A stretch of DNA of 64,000 nt from an uncultured Muribaculaceae bacterium (GTDB lineage: Bacteria > Bacteroidota > Bacteroidia > Bacteroidales > Muribaculaceae): positions 62,001 to 126,000 of the forward strand of contig CAJTME010000003.1 of the NCBI GenBank assembly GCA_910577315.1, given 5' to 3'. Under the pieces are notes generated by a model, which did not search any database, was not told the DNA's origin, and worked only from the letters and a program-made list of their open reading frames with translations. The position numbers were made by a program, and so were the translations under genes. Position 1 is the first letter of the stretch, and each line of letters begins with the position of its first letter. This document shows positions 15,504-23,513 of this stretch, in pieces.

Positions 15504-15837
15504 AAAAGTAATAACAATTTTCCTTTATACAACTTATTTCCATAGGTTTTGCCTATAAGCCATTTTAGTTTTGCAATATAATATTGGAAAGCTGTTTTTT
15601 TCGTAACTCCTCTGTTACTACTTAGCTCAGTATTATTTTATGCCCAGCTAGGGCAAATTAGTACCAACTTGGTACCGATTTATTATTTATTAAATCTATG
15701 CATATTCAAAGTCAATTACTTTTAAGTTTCCTTCTAATATTCAATAAGTTACCTATTAATTAACATTATTTAACTGGGGGGGGGTGATTTTATTAAAAAT
15801 TGTAGTAACTTTGCAACACAAACGAACTAGATGAATT
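15504..15837. other. AT-rich intergenic region with small palindromes and a G9 tract
   Basis: 334 bases, far more AT-rich than the flanking receptor gene. It holds a short hairpin TGCCC/GGGCA (15641-15655), a 7+1+7 palindrome GTACCAACTTGGTAC (15661-15675), a run of nine G at 15776-15784 and a -7 promoter box at 15806-15813. No ORF or RNA gene is recognised. The composition break marks the left edge of the AT-rich orphan patch. Confidence 0.6.
15806..15813 (+). promoter_or_regulatory. Bacteroidetes -7 promoter box for orphan gene pair
   Basis: TAACTTTG followed by C, 24 bases before the ATG at 15838 and about 20 bases after the G9 tract. Confidence 0.6.
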
Positions 15838-16176
15838 ATGCTTCTTAACAACACTTTTAACCATAACGGAATCTCAAAAATACATACGCTAGAGAATTAT
15901 CTCCGAAATATGTACTCAATTACGCCGTGCGTAATTGAATCATATCCATTTGTAAATGAATGGGTAATTGAAGTAACTGAGCATGGTAAGTTAGTTAACA
16001 AATTTATATTTTCACCAGACTACAATGGTGACGTTGACTATATTCGTATCTCAGGTATAAATCTGAATCTCCTATATGTAAGATATTGTAATGAACGTAA
16101 GTTCATGATGTTTGATGTATCAGACTGTGAACTAGACGCCTGGGATGAATATATTGATTTTACTATTGCTCACTGA
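15838..16176 (+). CDS. Hypothetical protein, AT-rich gene
   Basis: 112 residues, acidic, with alternating hydrophobic/polar stretches that suggest a beta-rich small domain (for example VNEWVIEVTEHGKLVNKFIF, YIRISGINLNLLYVRY). There is no signal peptide or membrane helix, so it is probably cytoplasmic. Base composition and codon use (AT-ending codons) differ sharply from the GC-rich neighbours, pointing to transfer. A clear promoter box precedes it. It pairs with the next gene (64-base gap). No family is recognised. Confidence 0.65.
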   Translation: MLLNNTFNHNGISKIHTLENYLRNMYSITPCVIESYPFVNEWVIEVTEHGKLVNKFIFSPDYNGDVDYIRISGINLNLLYVRYCNERKFMMFDVSDCELDAWDEYIDFTIAH

Positions 16177-16240
16177 CACAAATACTTTACAACTATTTTT
16201 TTAAGTATAATAAATACGATATCACAAATGAGTCGCAATT

Positions 16241-16858
16241 ATGAATCAGCTTGATTATAAAATTAAGGAAACTGTCGACTTTATCCGTTGTAATGGACTA
16301 AATAGCCAATCCAAGTTTCAGGAGTTATATGCCTTCACGTTATCTCATCTTGATGATTTGAGGAATCTTGCGTTATTCCAATTATCTGGTACTCTGTACG
16401 GTATTTTAGCGCTTGAAAAAGTTCCTGGCTGTACAAGATTCCCCAATATAGCCTATTACTGTCTAACACGCGGGGCATCCGCCATACAACCTGCCGGGGC
16501 TCTTCCACTCATACAGGAAAATTGGCTTCACTCTCATGCAGAAAGAGCTAAATTGTTGCTTTCAGGAGGACTAAAACTAATTTCTGATAGAATTCACATT
16601 ATCCGAGATATGCCGCATCAGCAGGCATATGACCTCTCCGTTTTAGGAGACATCCTATATTTAAGGTCTTGCGGTTATAACTCAAATGAAAACTGGTGGT
16701 TAAGTGCATTGGAAGATGCAGAATGGATTCGAAAGAATTATAGTCATTTATCAGATAGTGATATTAGAAAAATTTCTATGCGTGTACACAACAGAATTGC
16801 TGAAGAAGTTTACGATGACTTAAAAACATTTGCAGACGATTTCGGTTTTATAAACTAA
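16241..16858 (+). CDS. Hypothetical alpha-helical protein, AT-rich gene
   Basis: 205 residues, mostly helical by composition, without signal peptide or membrane segments. Noticeable stretches are YCLTRGASAIQPAGALPL, LSGGLKLISDRIHIIRDMPHQQAYD and a C-terminal EEVYDDLKTFADDFGF. Like its upstream neighbour it uses AT-rich codons foreign to the rest of the window. The pair could be a transferred two-gene cassette (for instance effector and partner), but no known family is recognised and no function is proposed. Confidence 0.65.
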   Translation: MNQLDYKIKETVDFIRCNGLNSQSKFQELYAFTLSHLDDLRNLALFQLSGTLYGILALEKVPGCTRFPNIAYYCLTRGASAIQPAGALPLIQENWLHSHAERAKLLLSGGLKLISDRIHIIRDMPHQQAYDLSVLGDILYLRSCGYNSNENWWLSALEDAEWIRKNYSHLSDSDIRKISMRVHNRIAEEVYDDLKTFADDFGFIN

Positions 16859-17170
16859 TATATTACAAACTCTTATCTTATCGAACCTCTCTAAAAACAT
16901 TGTATAAATTGGGATTTTATAGTCAAGGAGAGTAATGACGTCTGGTGGTGAGCTTTATGCACACCGGATGCAAGTCTATCCACATTGTCTAGATTCTTGT
17001 GCTATTAAAATATTCTAATGCTACAAAAATTGACGATTATTTCGTATGGTGTGCAAAAAACGGGATGTATATCAGTATTGATCTATAAGACATGCGACAT
17101 ATTTTTAAGCAAGAAGATTAAACCTTTTTTCACATTATTTGTCTTATATTCAAAGAAACACTGACAAACA
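16859..17170. other. AT-rich intergenic region, no gene recognised
   Basis: 312 bases. Short open stretches exist (for example a 48-codon frame from 17020, and a DDYFVWCAKNGMYISID-like frame ending at 17088) but none has a convincing start or family. It closes the AT-rich patch; composition returns to GC-rich within the next gene. Confidence 0.5.
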
Positions 17171-17512
17171 ATGACTGATAAAGATAAAATCCCCGAAACC
17201 GTTTCCAATGTGCCGGAGGCTGCCGAGGCAGTTGTCCAGGAGGCGCCGAGCCCCCACGAGGCAAAGCGCTTCGTATGGATGGCCGTGATTTCAATACTCC
17301 TTACCATCGCGGCATGGGTTGCAGGTACGTTCAGTGGAATAGTCGCACTGATTATCAGCGCCGTGGCAATAGTGGTTGGCGCCCTGGCGCTCAAATCGCA
17401 CCGCCACGCCGTGCGCAACACAGCCATAACCTCAATCATCGCGGCCGCCGTGCTGCTGGTGGTAATCGCCGCATTCCTCATAGTTATCTACGTAGGGCTG
17501 AAGGCCGTGTAG
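17171..17512 (+). CDS. Small membrane protein, unknown function
   Basis: 113 residues. An acidic, Ala/Glu/Pro-rich soluble N-terminus of about 30 residues precedes three hydrophobic segments (about 34-52, 54-73 and 85-109). It resembles DUF4190-like small membrane proteins in layout, but the match is only by shape. It ends in TAG and is followed by a perfect terminator hairpin, so it is a monocistronic gene. Confidence 0.65.
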   Translation: MTDKDKIPETVSNVPEAAEAVVQEAPSPHEAKRFVWMAVISILLTIAAWVAGTFSGIVALIISAVAIVVGALALKSHRHAVRNTAITSIIAAAVLLVVIAAFLIVIYVGLKAV

Positions 17513-17530
17513 CCGCACCGACTCAACCCA

Positions 17531-17596
17531 CAAACCGACAAACGCTTGCGTTGGCAAAAAATTATGTCCGCGCAAGCGTTTGTCGGTTTGTTTTAT
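17531..17596 (+). terminator. Intrinsic terminator
   Basis: A perfect 20-bp stem (17531-17550 with 17571-17590), 20-base loop, followed by TTTTAT. It separates the small membrane gene from pheT. Confidence 0.8.
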
Positions 17597-17618
17597 ACAG
17601 AGATTTAAAGATTTTGCG

Positions 17619-17626
17619 TATCTTTG
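17619..17626 (+). promoter_or_regulatory. Bacteroidetes -7 promoter box for pheT
   Basis: TATCTTTG followed by C, 24 bases before the pheT ATG. Confidence 0.55.
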
Positions 17627-17649
17627 CAGCTTGAAAACACCCTGCAATT

Positions 17650-20136
17650 ATGAACATATCATATAAATGGCTCAAAGATTACCTGAACTTTGACCTCACA
17701 CCCGAGCAGCTGGGCGACGCGCTGACCTCAATCGGCCTCGAAACCGGCACAATCGAGCGCGTGGAATCGATTCGCGGCGGCCTGCGCGGCCTCGTAATCG
17801 GCAAAGTGCTCACCTGCGTGGAACACCCCGACTCGGACCACCTTCACATCACCACCGTTGACCTGGGAGACGGCCAGCCCACCCAGATTGTATGCGGCGC
17901 GCCCAACGTGGCCGCTGGTCAGACCGTCGTGGTCGCCACCGTCGGCACAACCCTCTATGACGGCGACAAGGAATTCAAAATCAAGAAAGGCAAAATCCGT
18001 GGCGTCGAGAGCCTCGGCATGATTTGCGCCGAAGATGAAATCGGAGTTGGCACCTCCCATGACGGCATCATCGTGCTGCCCGACGGATGCGCCGCCACCG
18101 GCACTCCCGCCGCAGAATACTATCAGCTTTCCGATGACTTCATCCTCGAGGTCGACCTCACTCCCAACCGCATCGACGCCGCCTCGCACTATGGCGTGGC
18201 CCGCGACCTGGCAGCCTATCTCGACTGCCGTCTGGGCGCTGAAGCTCCCAAGCTCACCCGCCCGTCGGTCGAGTCGTTTCACAGCGAGAACCCCTCGGGC
18301 AAAGCCGTCAAGGTGACGGTCGAGGCTCCCGAAGCCTGCACCCGCTACTGCGGCATCACCGTCGACGGCATCAAGGTGGCCGAAAGCCCAGAATGGCTGC
18401 GCGACCGCCTCAACGCCATCGGCATCCGACCCATCAACAACGTTGTCGACATCACCAACTTCATACTCCACGCCATCGGGCAGCCCCTCCACGCCTTCGA
18501 CCGCGCCCACATTGCCGGCGACGAAGTGATCGTGAAGAAGGTCGAGCCGCGCAAGTTCGTTACCCTCGACGGCGTTGAGCGCACCCTCGATCCCTCCGAC
18601 CTGATGATCTGCAACGCCGAAGAGCCCATGTGCATCGCCGGCGTGTTCGGTGGCCTTGACTCGGGCGTGACCGAATCGACCACCTCGGTGTTTATCGAGA
18701 GCGCCTGCTTCAACCCCACCTCGGTGCGCCGCACCGCACGCCGCCACGGCCTGTCGACCGACGCGTCGTTCCGCTATGAGCGCGGCGTCGACCCCAACGG
18801 CTGCATGTATGCCCTCAAGCTTGCCGCGCTCCTCATCAAGGAAGTTGCCGGCGGCACCATCACAGGCGAAGCCATCGACATCTATCCCTCGCCTGTGGCT
18901 CCCTACCCCGTAGAACTCAGCTACAACGCCATCACCCGCCTGCTCGGCCAAGCCATCCCCGCCGAAACGGTCGACACCATCCTCCGTTCGCTCGAAATCG
19001 AAATCACGGGACGCACCGATGCCGACGGCGGCACGATGCAGCTGGCCGTGCCCACCTACCGCGTGGACGTGCAGCGCCCCTGCGACGTGATAGAGGATAT
19101 CCTCCGCATCTACGGTTACAACAACATAGCCATCCCCACCGCCATCCACGCCTCGCTCTCGTTCAAGAGCGACGTTGACGCTGCCGATGACCTGCGGCAC
19201 ATCGTGGCCGACATGCTCTCGGGCGCCGGCTGGCAGGAAATACTCAACAACTCGCTGACAGCAAAGTCCTACTTCGAGGGACTCGCCACCTATCCGGCCG
19301 AAAATTGCGTCGAGCTGCTCAATCCGCTGAGCCAGGACCTCAACGTAATGCGCCAGACACTCCTTTTCGGAGGTCTCGAGTCGCTGGCCCACAACATCAA
19401 CCGCCGCTCGCCCGACCTCGCCTTCTATGAGTTCGGCAACGTATATTCCCGCAACCCCGAGGCTGAAAGCACCGCAGAGGCTCCCCTGAAGCCCTTCCGC
19501 GAAGGAGCCCGACTGGCCCTGTGGCTCACCGGCGACCTGCGTCAGGCATCGTGGCTGCGTCCCGCCGAGGAATCGTCGTTCTTCGACCTCAAGGCCACCG
19601 TGGCCAACATCCTCGGCCGCATCGGCCTCAACCCCGGCGAAATCGTGGTCAAAGCCGCCGAAGCCGGCGACATCTACTCGTCGGCCCTGATCATCGAGAC
19701 CCGCAACGGCAAGCAGCTCGGCACCGCCGGCATCCTCTGCCAGGACATCCTGCGCCGCGCCGACATCAAGGTTCCGGTCTATTACGCCGAACTCGACTGG
19801 AGCGCCCTCGCCGCCATGGCATCGCGCCGCGCCACCACCTTCACCCCGCTGCCCAAGGCAATGGCCGTCAAGCGCGACCTGTCGCTGCTCATCGACCAGG
19901 CCGTCACCATGGCCGACATCGACCGCATCGTGCGCTCGTCCGACCGCAAGCTGCTGCGCGACGTCGCCCTCTTTGACGTCTACGAAGGCAAGAACCTGCC
20001 CGCCGGCAAGAAGTCGTATGCCATCACCATCACCCTCCGCGACGACGAGAAGACCCTCAACGACAAGGCCGTCGACGCCGTGATGAACAAGGTCATCGCC
20101 AACCTTAAGAAGCAGCTCGGCGCCGAACTCCGCTAA
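17650..20136 (+). CDS. pheT: Phenylalanine--tRNA ligase beta subunit
   Basis: 828 residues, the full bacterial length. N-terminal tRNA-binding OB domain (about 40-155; VLTCVEHPDSDHLHITTVD), B3/B4 editing region with RPINNVVDITNF and GQPLHAFD, B5 domain, catalytic-like core with DASFRYERGVDPN, and the C-terminal anticodon-binding FDX-ACB domain (about 735-828; FTPLPKAMAVKRDLSLLID ... GKKSYAITITLRDDEKTL). Together with PheS, not in this window, it charges tRNA-Phe. yebC follows after 47 bases and may be co-transcribed. Confidence 0.98.
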   Translation: MNISYKWLKDYLNFDLTPEQLGDALTSIGLETGTIERVESIRGGLRGLVIGKVLTCVEHPDSDHLHITTVDLGDGQPTQIVCGAPNVAAGQTVVVATVGTTLYDGDKEFKIKKGKIRGVESLGMICAEDEIGVGTSHDGIIVLPDGCAATGTPAAEYYQLSDDFILEVDLTPNRIDAASHYGVARDLAAYLDCRLGAEAPKLTRPSVESFHSENPSGKAVKVTVEAPEACTRYCGITVDGIKVAESPEWLRDRLNAIGIRPINNVVDITNFILHAIGQPLHAFDRAHIAGDEVIVKKVEPRKFVTLDGVERTLDPSDLMICNAEEPMCIAGVFGGLDSGVTESTTSVFIESACFNPTSVRRTARRHGLSTDASFRYERGVDPNGCMYALKLAALLIKEVAGGTITGEAIDIYPSPVAPYPVELSYNAITRLLGQAIPAETVDTILRSLEIEITGRTDADGGTMQLAVPTYRVDVQRPCDVIEDILRIYGYNNIAIPTAIHASLSFKSDVDAADDLRHIVADMLSGAGWQEILNNSLTAKSYFEGLATYPAENCVELLNPLSQDLNVMRQTLLFGGLESLAHNINRRSPDLAFYEFGNVYSRNPEAESTAEAPLKPFREGARLALWLTGDLRQASWLRPAEESSFFDLKATVANILGRIGLNPGEIVVKAAEAGDIYSSALIIETRNGKQLGTAGILCQDILRRADIKVPVYYAELDWSALAAMASRRATTFTPLPKAMAVKRDLSLLIDQAVTMADIDRIVRSSDRKLLRDVALFDVYEGKNLPAGKKSYAITITLRDDEKTLNDKAVDAVMNKVIANLKKQLGAELR

Positions 20137-20183
20137 TCAATCAAAAAACAATAATATAACCCAATAATAAGCTAAAACTCACA

Positions 20184-20918
20184 ATGGGAAGAGCATTTGA
20201 ATACCGCAAAGCCCGCAAGCTCAAACGCTGGGGCAACATGTCGCGCACATTCACCCGCATCGGCAAGGAAATAACCATCGCCGCCAAAGCCGGCGGTCCC
20301 GACCCCGACACCAACCCCCGTCTCCGCGCCCTGATGCAGAACGCCAAGGCCGCCAACATGCCCAAAGACACCGTTGAACGCGCCATCAAGAAAGCCACCG
20401 ACAAGGACGCCGGCGACTACAAGGAAATCACCTACGAAGGATACGGCCCCTTCGGCATCGCCATCTTCGTGGAGGCTGCCACCGACAACAACACCCGCAC
20501 CGTGGCCAACGTCCGCTCGTACTTCACCAAACACGGCGGCTCGCTCGGCACCCAGGGTTCGCTCACCTTCCTGTTCGACCACAAGTCGGTGTTCAAAATC
20601 AAGCCCAAAGACGGCGTGAGCCTCGAAGACCTCGAACTGGAACTCATCGACTACGGCGTTGACGAACTCGTCGACGACGAAGACGAAGAAGGCAACGAAC
20701 TCGTTGTTCTCTACGGCGGTTTCGAGGACTACTCCAACATCCAGAAATACCTCGAGGAAAACGGATTTGAAATCATCTCATCCGAGTTCGAACGCATCCC
20801 CAACGACCTCAAGGAAGTTACTCCCGAGCAGCGCGAGACCCTCAACAAACTCCTCGACAAGCTCGAAGAAGACGAAGACGTCCAGAACGTTTTCCACAAC
20901 ATGAAAGAAGAGGAATAA
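20184..20918 (+). CDS. yebC: YebC/PmpR-family protein
   Basis: 244 residues, standard for the family. The start MGRAFEYRKARKLKRWGNMSRTFTRIGKEI is the short form seen in Bacteroidetes; PDPDTNPRLRALMQNAKAANMPKDTVERAIKKA and YEGYGPFGIAIFVEAATDNNNRT-like segments are diagnostic. Members have been described as transcriptional regulators and, more recently, as translation factors acting at problem sequences; which applies here is unknown. An intrinsic terminator follows. Confidence 0.95.
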   Translation: MGRAFEYRKARKLKRWGNMSRTFTRIGKEITIAAKAGGPDPDTNPRLRALMQNAKAANMPKDTVERAIKKATDKDAGDYKEITYEGYGPFGIAIFVEAATDNNTRTVANVRSYFTKHGGSLGTQGSLTFLFDHKSVFKIKPKDGVSLEDLELELIDYGVDELVDDEDEEGNELVVLYGGFEDYSNIQKYLEENGFEIISSEFERIPNDLKEVTPEQRETLNKLLDKLEEDEDVQNVFHNMKEEE

Positions 20919-20943
20919 ACCCCTCCACCTACGATACCAATCC

Positions 20944-20979
20944 CGAGGTTGCGTCACATTGGCGCAACCTCGTTTTATT
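20944..20979 (+). terminator. Intrinsic terminator after yebC
   Basis: A 10-bp perfect stem CGAGGTTGCG/CGCAACCTCG (20944-20953 with 20963-20972), 9-base loop, followed by TTTTATT. Confidence 0.85.
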
Positions 20980-21093
20980 AATACTCAACAAATTCATCAG
21001 TAAAATCTGGAAGCATCGAACACCAACTTTGCCAATATCGGATTTAATCACACTGAAAAATAGGCTAATCCGCGGATATTTCCGATTTTGATG

Positions 21094-21101
21094 TATCTTT
21101 G
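21094..21101 (+). promoter_or_regulatory. Bacteroidetes -7 promoter box for the KilA-N gene
   Basis: TATCTTTG followed by C, 27 bases before the ATG at 21129; the promoter looks intact although the gene is broken. Confidence 0.5.
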
Positions 21102-21128
21102 CATTTAAAATCAAACACTTATCCCCAA

Positions 21129-21944
21129 ATGGCAAAAATCACAGTTCAAAATACTCCAATTACTGTTCTCAACATCGAGGAGCAGGACTATATCTCTCTT
21201 ACTGACATGGCAACTGCCAAAGATGGAGACAGCAGGGCTGCGGATGTTATCAAGAATTAGATAAGAAATAGATATACCATTGAGTTTCTTGGCACATGGG
21301 AACTTATCCACAACCCTAATTTCAAAGTGGTCGAATTTGACCACTTTAGAATGAGTTCAGGTTTGCCATCTTTCGTATTGAGTGCTTCGGAATGGATAGA
21401 GAGAACCGGTGCAATAGGGTTGGTAGTCAAGAAAGGGCGTTACGGAGGGACTTATGCCCACAAGGACATCGCTTTTGAATTTGGATCTGCGATAAGCGTG
21501 CCGTTCAAACTCTATCTGATAGAGGAGTTCCAGCGGTTGAGAGCCGAGGAACAACGGCTAATCGGGTGGTCAGCAAAGCGGGAGCTGTCGAAAATCAACT
21601 ACCGCATACACACAGATGCCATCAAGCAGAACCTTATTCCGGCGGAGGTCACAAAAGCGCAGGCGAGCATCATATATGCCAATGAAGCCGATGTGTTGAA
21701 CGTGGCTATGTTCGGCATGACAGCGAAACAATGGCGTGAGGCTAACCCTGACTTAAAAGGCAATATCCGCGACTACACTTCTGTCAACGAACTTATTTGC
21801 CTCTCAAACATGGAAAGCCTCAATGCCGTATTCATAGAGCAAGGACTACCACAATCGGAACGACTTATAAAACTTAACCAAATCGCCATCCATCAGATGG
21901 GCGTGTTGGAGAGTGGTGATAATGACCGTAAACTTTTGAAATAA
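21129..21944 (+). pseudogene. KilA-N domain protein gene with in-frame amber codon
   Basis: One continuous frame from ATG 21129 to TAA 21942-21944 (272 codons) except for TAG at 21258-21260. The product on both sides of the stop is a KilA-N family protein. Before it lies YISLTDMATAK ... AADVIKN. Directly after it comes IRNRYTIEFLGTWELIHNPNFKVVEF, where the family has Trp (KNWIRNR), so TGG to TAG is the likely change. The C-terminal part has the KGRYGGTYAHKDIAFEFGSAIS block and helices typical of these phage-related DNA-binding proteins. A 205-residue product could only start downstream at 21327, lacking the first part of the domain. Confidence 0.85.
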
Positions 21945-21952
21945 ACCTCACG

Positions 21953-22078
21953 ATGATAAAATATATTGAGAAAGGTGACATCTTCAATATCAGTGGCGTA
22001 AGCAGCTATGACCACGGTTGCAACTGCGCCGGAGCGATGGGCAAAGGAAAATGCAAAGATACTGCAGATCAGGGATAA
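21953..22078 (+). pseudogene. Truncated macro-domain (ADP-ribose-binding) gene fragment
   Basis: An ATG 8 bases after the KilA-N stop opens a 41-residue frame. Its first 32 residues are the N-terminus of a macro-domain protein: IKYIEKGDIFN followed by DHGCNCAGAMGKG, the ADP-ribose-binding loop. After MGKG the sequence departs from the family and stops at TAA 22076-22078; a complete protein would be about 150 residues. The remainder is missing, replaced by the convergent NhaC gene 12 bases further on. This is deletion, not frameshift, as no further macro-domain sequence is seen in other frames. Confidence 0.75.
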
Positions 22079-22090
22079 AAGCAAGCAATC

Positions 22091-23401
22091 CTACTGGAGG
22101 TTGAGGCGGCGGGGGTAGAGGAAAACTATTGAGAGGATGAGGGAGAGGGTCAAAATCCAGGGATAATAGAGGTAGGGGAATAGTGCGCCGGGGGAGATGC
22201 CGGCCAGGGAGGTGGCGAGAAGGGTCTGGGCGCCGTAGGGAATGAGGGCCTGGACAATGCACGAAGCCGTGTCGAGCAACGAGGCGCTTTTGCGGGGATC
22301 GACGCCATAATGGTCGGCTATCGACCGCGATATGGAGCCGACCGTTATGATGGCCACGGTGTTGTTGGCCGTGCATAGGTTGACGAGGGCTACAAGCAGC
22401 GATATAACGGCTTGCGCGCCCCGGCGTCCGTGGATACGGCGGGTGAAGACATGGAGCAGGTACTGGATGCCTCCGGCAGCCTTTATTATGCCGAGCATCC
22501 CGGCGGCCATCAGCGTGACGATAATCAGCTGTCCCATGGAATCTATGCCCTGGCCGATGAAGCCGGCCATCTCGACAAGGCCAAAGCCGTTGCACACGCC
22601 GAGAATCAGCGCCGACACCAGCCCGATTGTCAGCACGAGGGTGACGTTAAGCCCGCAAACCGCGGTAATGATGACGAGCAGATACGGAATCATCAGCCAG
22701 GGATTGGCCGAGCCGCCGACACTAAGCTGCGGAATGTCGATACCGAGCATTATGTAGAGTATGAGAGTTACGACGGCAGCAGGCACGACAATCCACGAGT
22801 TCGCTTTGAACTTGTCGGCCATCGAGCAACCCTGCGAGCGGGTGGCGGCTATCGTAGTGTCGGAAATGAACGAGAGGTTGTCGCCGAAAAACGCGCCGCC
22901 CAGAATCACCGCCACATAAAACGCCACATTGCCGCCGCCATGCCCGCCGATTTCAACGGCAAACGGAGCGAGGGCAACCACCGTGCCCACAGATGTGCCG
23001 ATAGACAGGGAAATGAAGCAGGCGGCGAAGAACAGGGTGGGCAGAATGAATCCGGCCGGAAACACACTCAGCGCCAGGTTTACGGTGGCCTCAACCGAGC
23101 CGATGGACTTGGCAAGCGAAGCGAACGCGCCAGCGAGCACGAAAATCCATATCATGTAGAGTATGCTGGAATGTCCGGCCGCTTTTGAGAATGTCTCGAC
23201 CCGTTCGGCGAGCGGACGCCCGCGATAAATCACGACGGCCCACATCGAAGCGAGCAAAAGCGCCACGGACACGGGCATCTTGTAGAAATCGTCCAGAATG
23301 AGCGAAACGACCACATAACTTACCAGAAACACGACCACCGGCGAAAGCGCCAGAAGGCCGCGCCGGCGTCCCACCGGCGTACCTAAGGAATAGAATTGCA
23401 T
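22091..23401 (-). CDS. NhaC-family Na+/H+ antiporter
   Basis: 436 residues with 10-12 hydrophobic segments. The family signatures are visible: SIGTSVGTVVALAPFAVEIG and GGAFFGDNLSFISDTTIAATRSQGC in the centre, and the second-repeat region LCTANNTVAIITVG near 330. Antiporters of this family exchange cytoplasmic Na+ for external H+; some members carry other solutes, so the ion is inferred. It has its own -7 box at 23449-23456 and is therefore likely separate from comM upstream. Its 3' end abuts the truncated macro-domain fragment. Confidence 0.88.
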   Translation of the reverse strand: MQFYSLGTPVGRRRGLLALSPVVVFLVSYVVVSLILDDFYKMPVSVALLLASMWAVVIYRGRPLAERVETFSKAAGHSSILYMIWIFVLAGAFASLAKSIGSVEATVNLALSVFPAGFILPTLFFAACFISLSIGTSVGTVVALAPFAVEIGGHGGGNVAFYVAVILGGAFFGDNLSFISDTTIAATRSQGCSMADKFKANSWIVVPAAVVTLILYIMLGIDIPQLSVGGSANPWLMIPYLLVIITAVCGLNVTLVLTIGLVSALILGVCNGFGLVEMAGFIGQGIDSMGQLIIVTLMAAGMLGIIKAAGGIQYLLHVFTRRIHGRRGAQAVISLLVALVNLCTANNTVAIITVGSISRSIADHYGVDPRKSASLLDTASCIVQALIPYGAQTLLATSLAGISPGALFPYLYYPWILTLSLILSIVFLYPRRLNLQ

Positions 23402-23448
23402 TCTCAGTGAAAAACTCTAATCTAAGAGGGTGTTTAATAACAATGCCG

Positions 23449-23456
23449 CAAAGTTA
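23449..23456 (-). promoter_or_regulatory. Bacteroidetes -7 promoter box for the NhaC-type gene
   Basis: On the minus strand TAACTTTG followed by C, 48 bases before the ATG at 23401. Confidence 0.55.
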
Positions 23457-23513
23457 GCAATTTTACGCCGGATTATCATCATCGGCCTGCATTTTACGCA
23501 ACAATATCAGCCA

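Noticed and set aside
16228..16254. Eight-codon upstream ORF overlapping the start of the 16241 gene
   Set aside because: It has an ATG and stop, but nothing shows translation; overlap with a start codon at this length is easily chance.
16998..17088. Short frame reading DDYFVWCAKNGMYISID
   Set aside because: No start codon and no recognised family; too short to call even as a gene remnant.
17728..19392. 554-codon open frame antisense to pheT
   Set aside because: It lies wholly within pheT on the other strand and has low-complexity composition expected from GC-rich codon bias; no domain is seen.
21258..21260. TAG recoded as an amino acid (phage-type alternative code)
   Set aside because: Some gut phages read TAG as Gln, but the family residue here is Trp, and TAG ends other genes normally in this window (for example at 17512).
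22079..22090. Continuation of the macro-domain gene into the NhaC gene
   Set aside because: No macro-domain sequence is found in any frame after the MGKG loop; the following bases are the end of the convergent antiporter gene.
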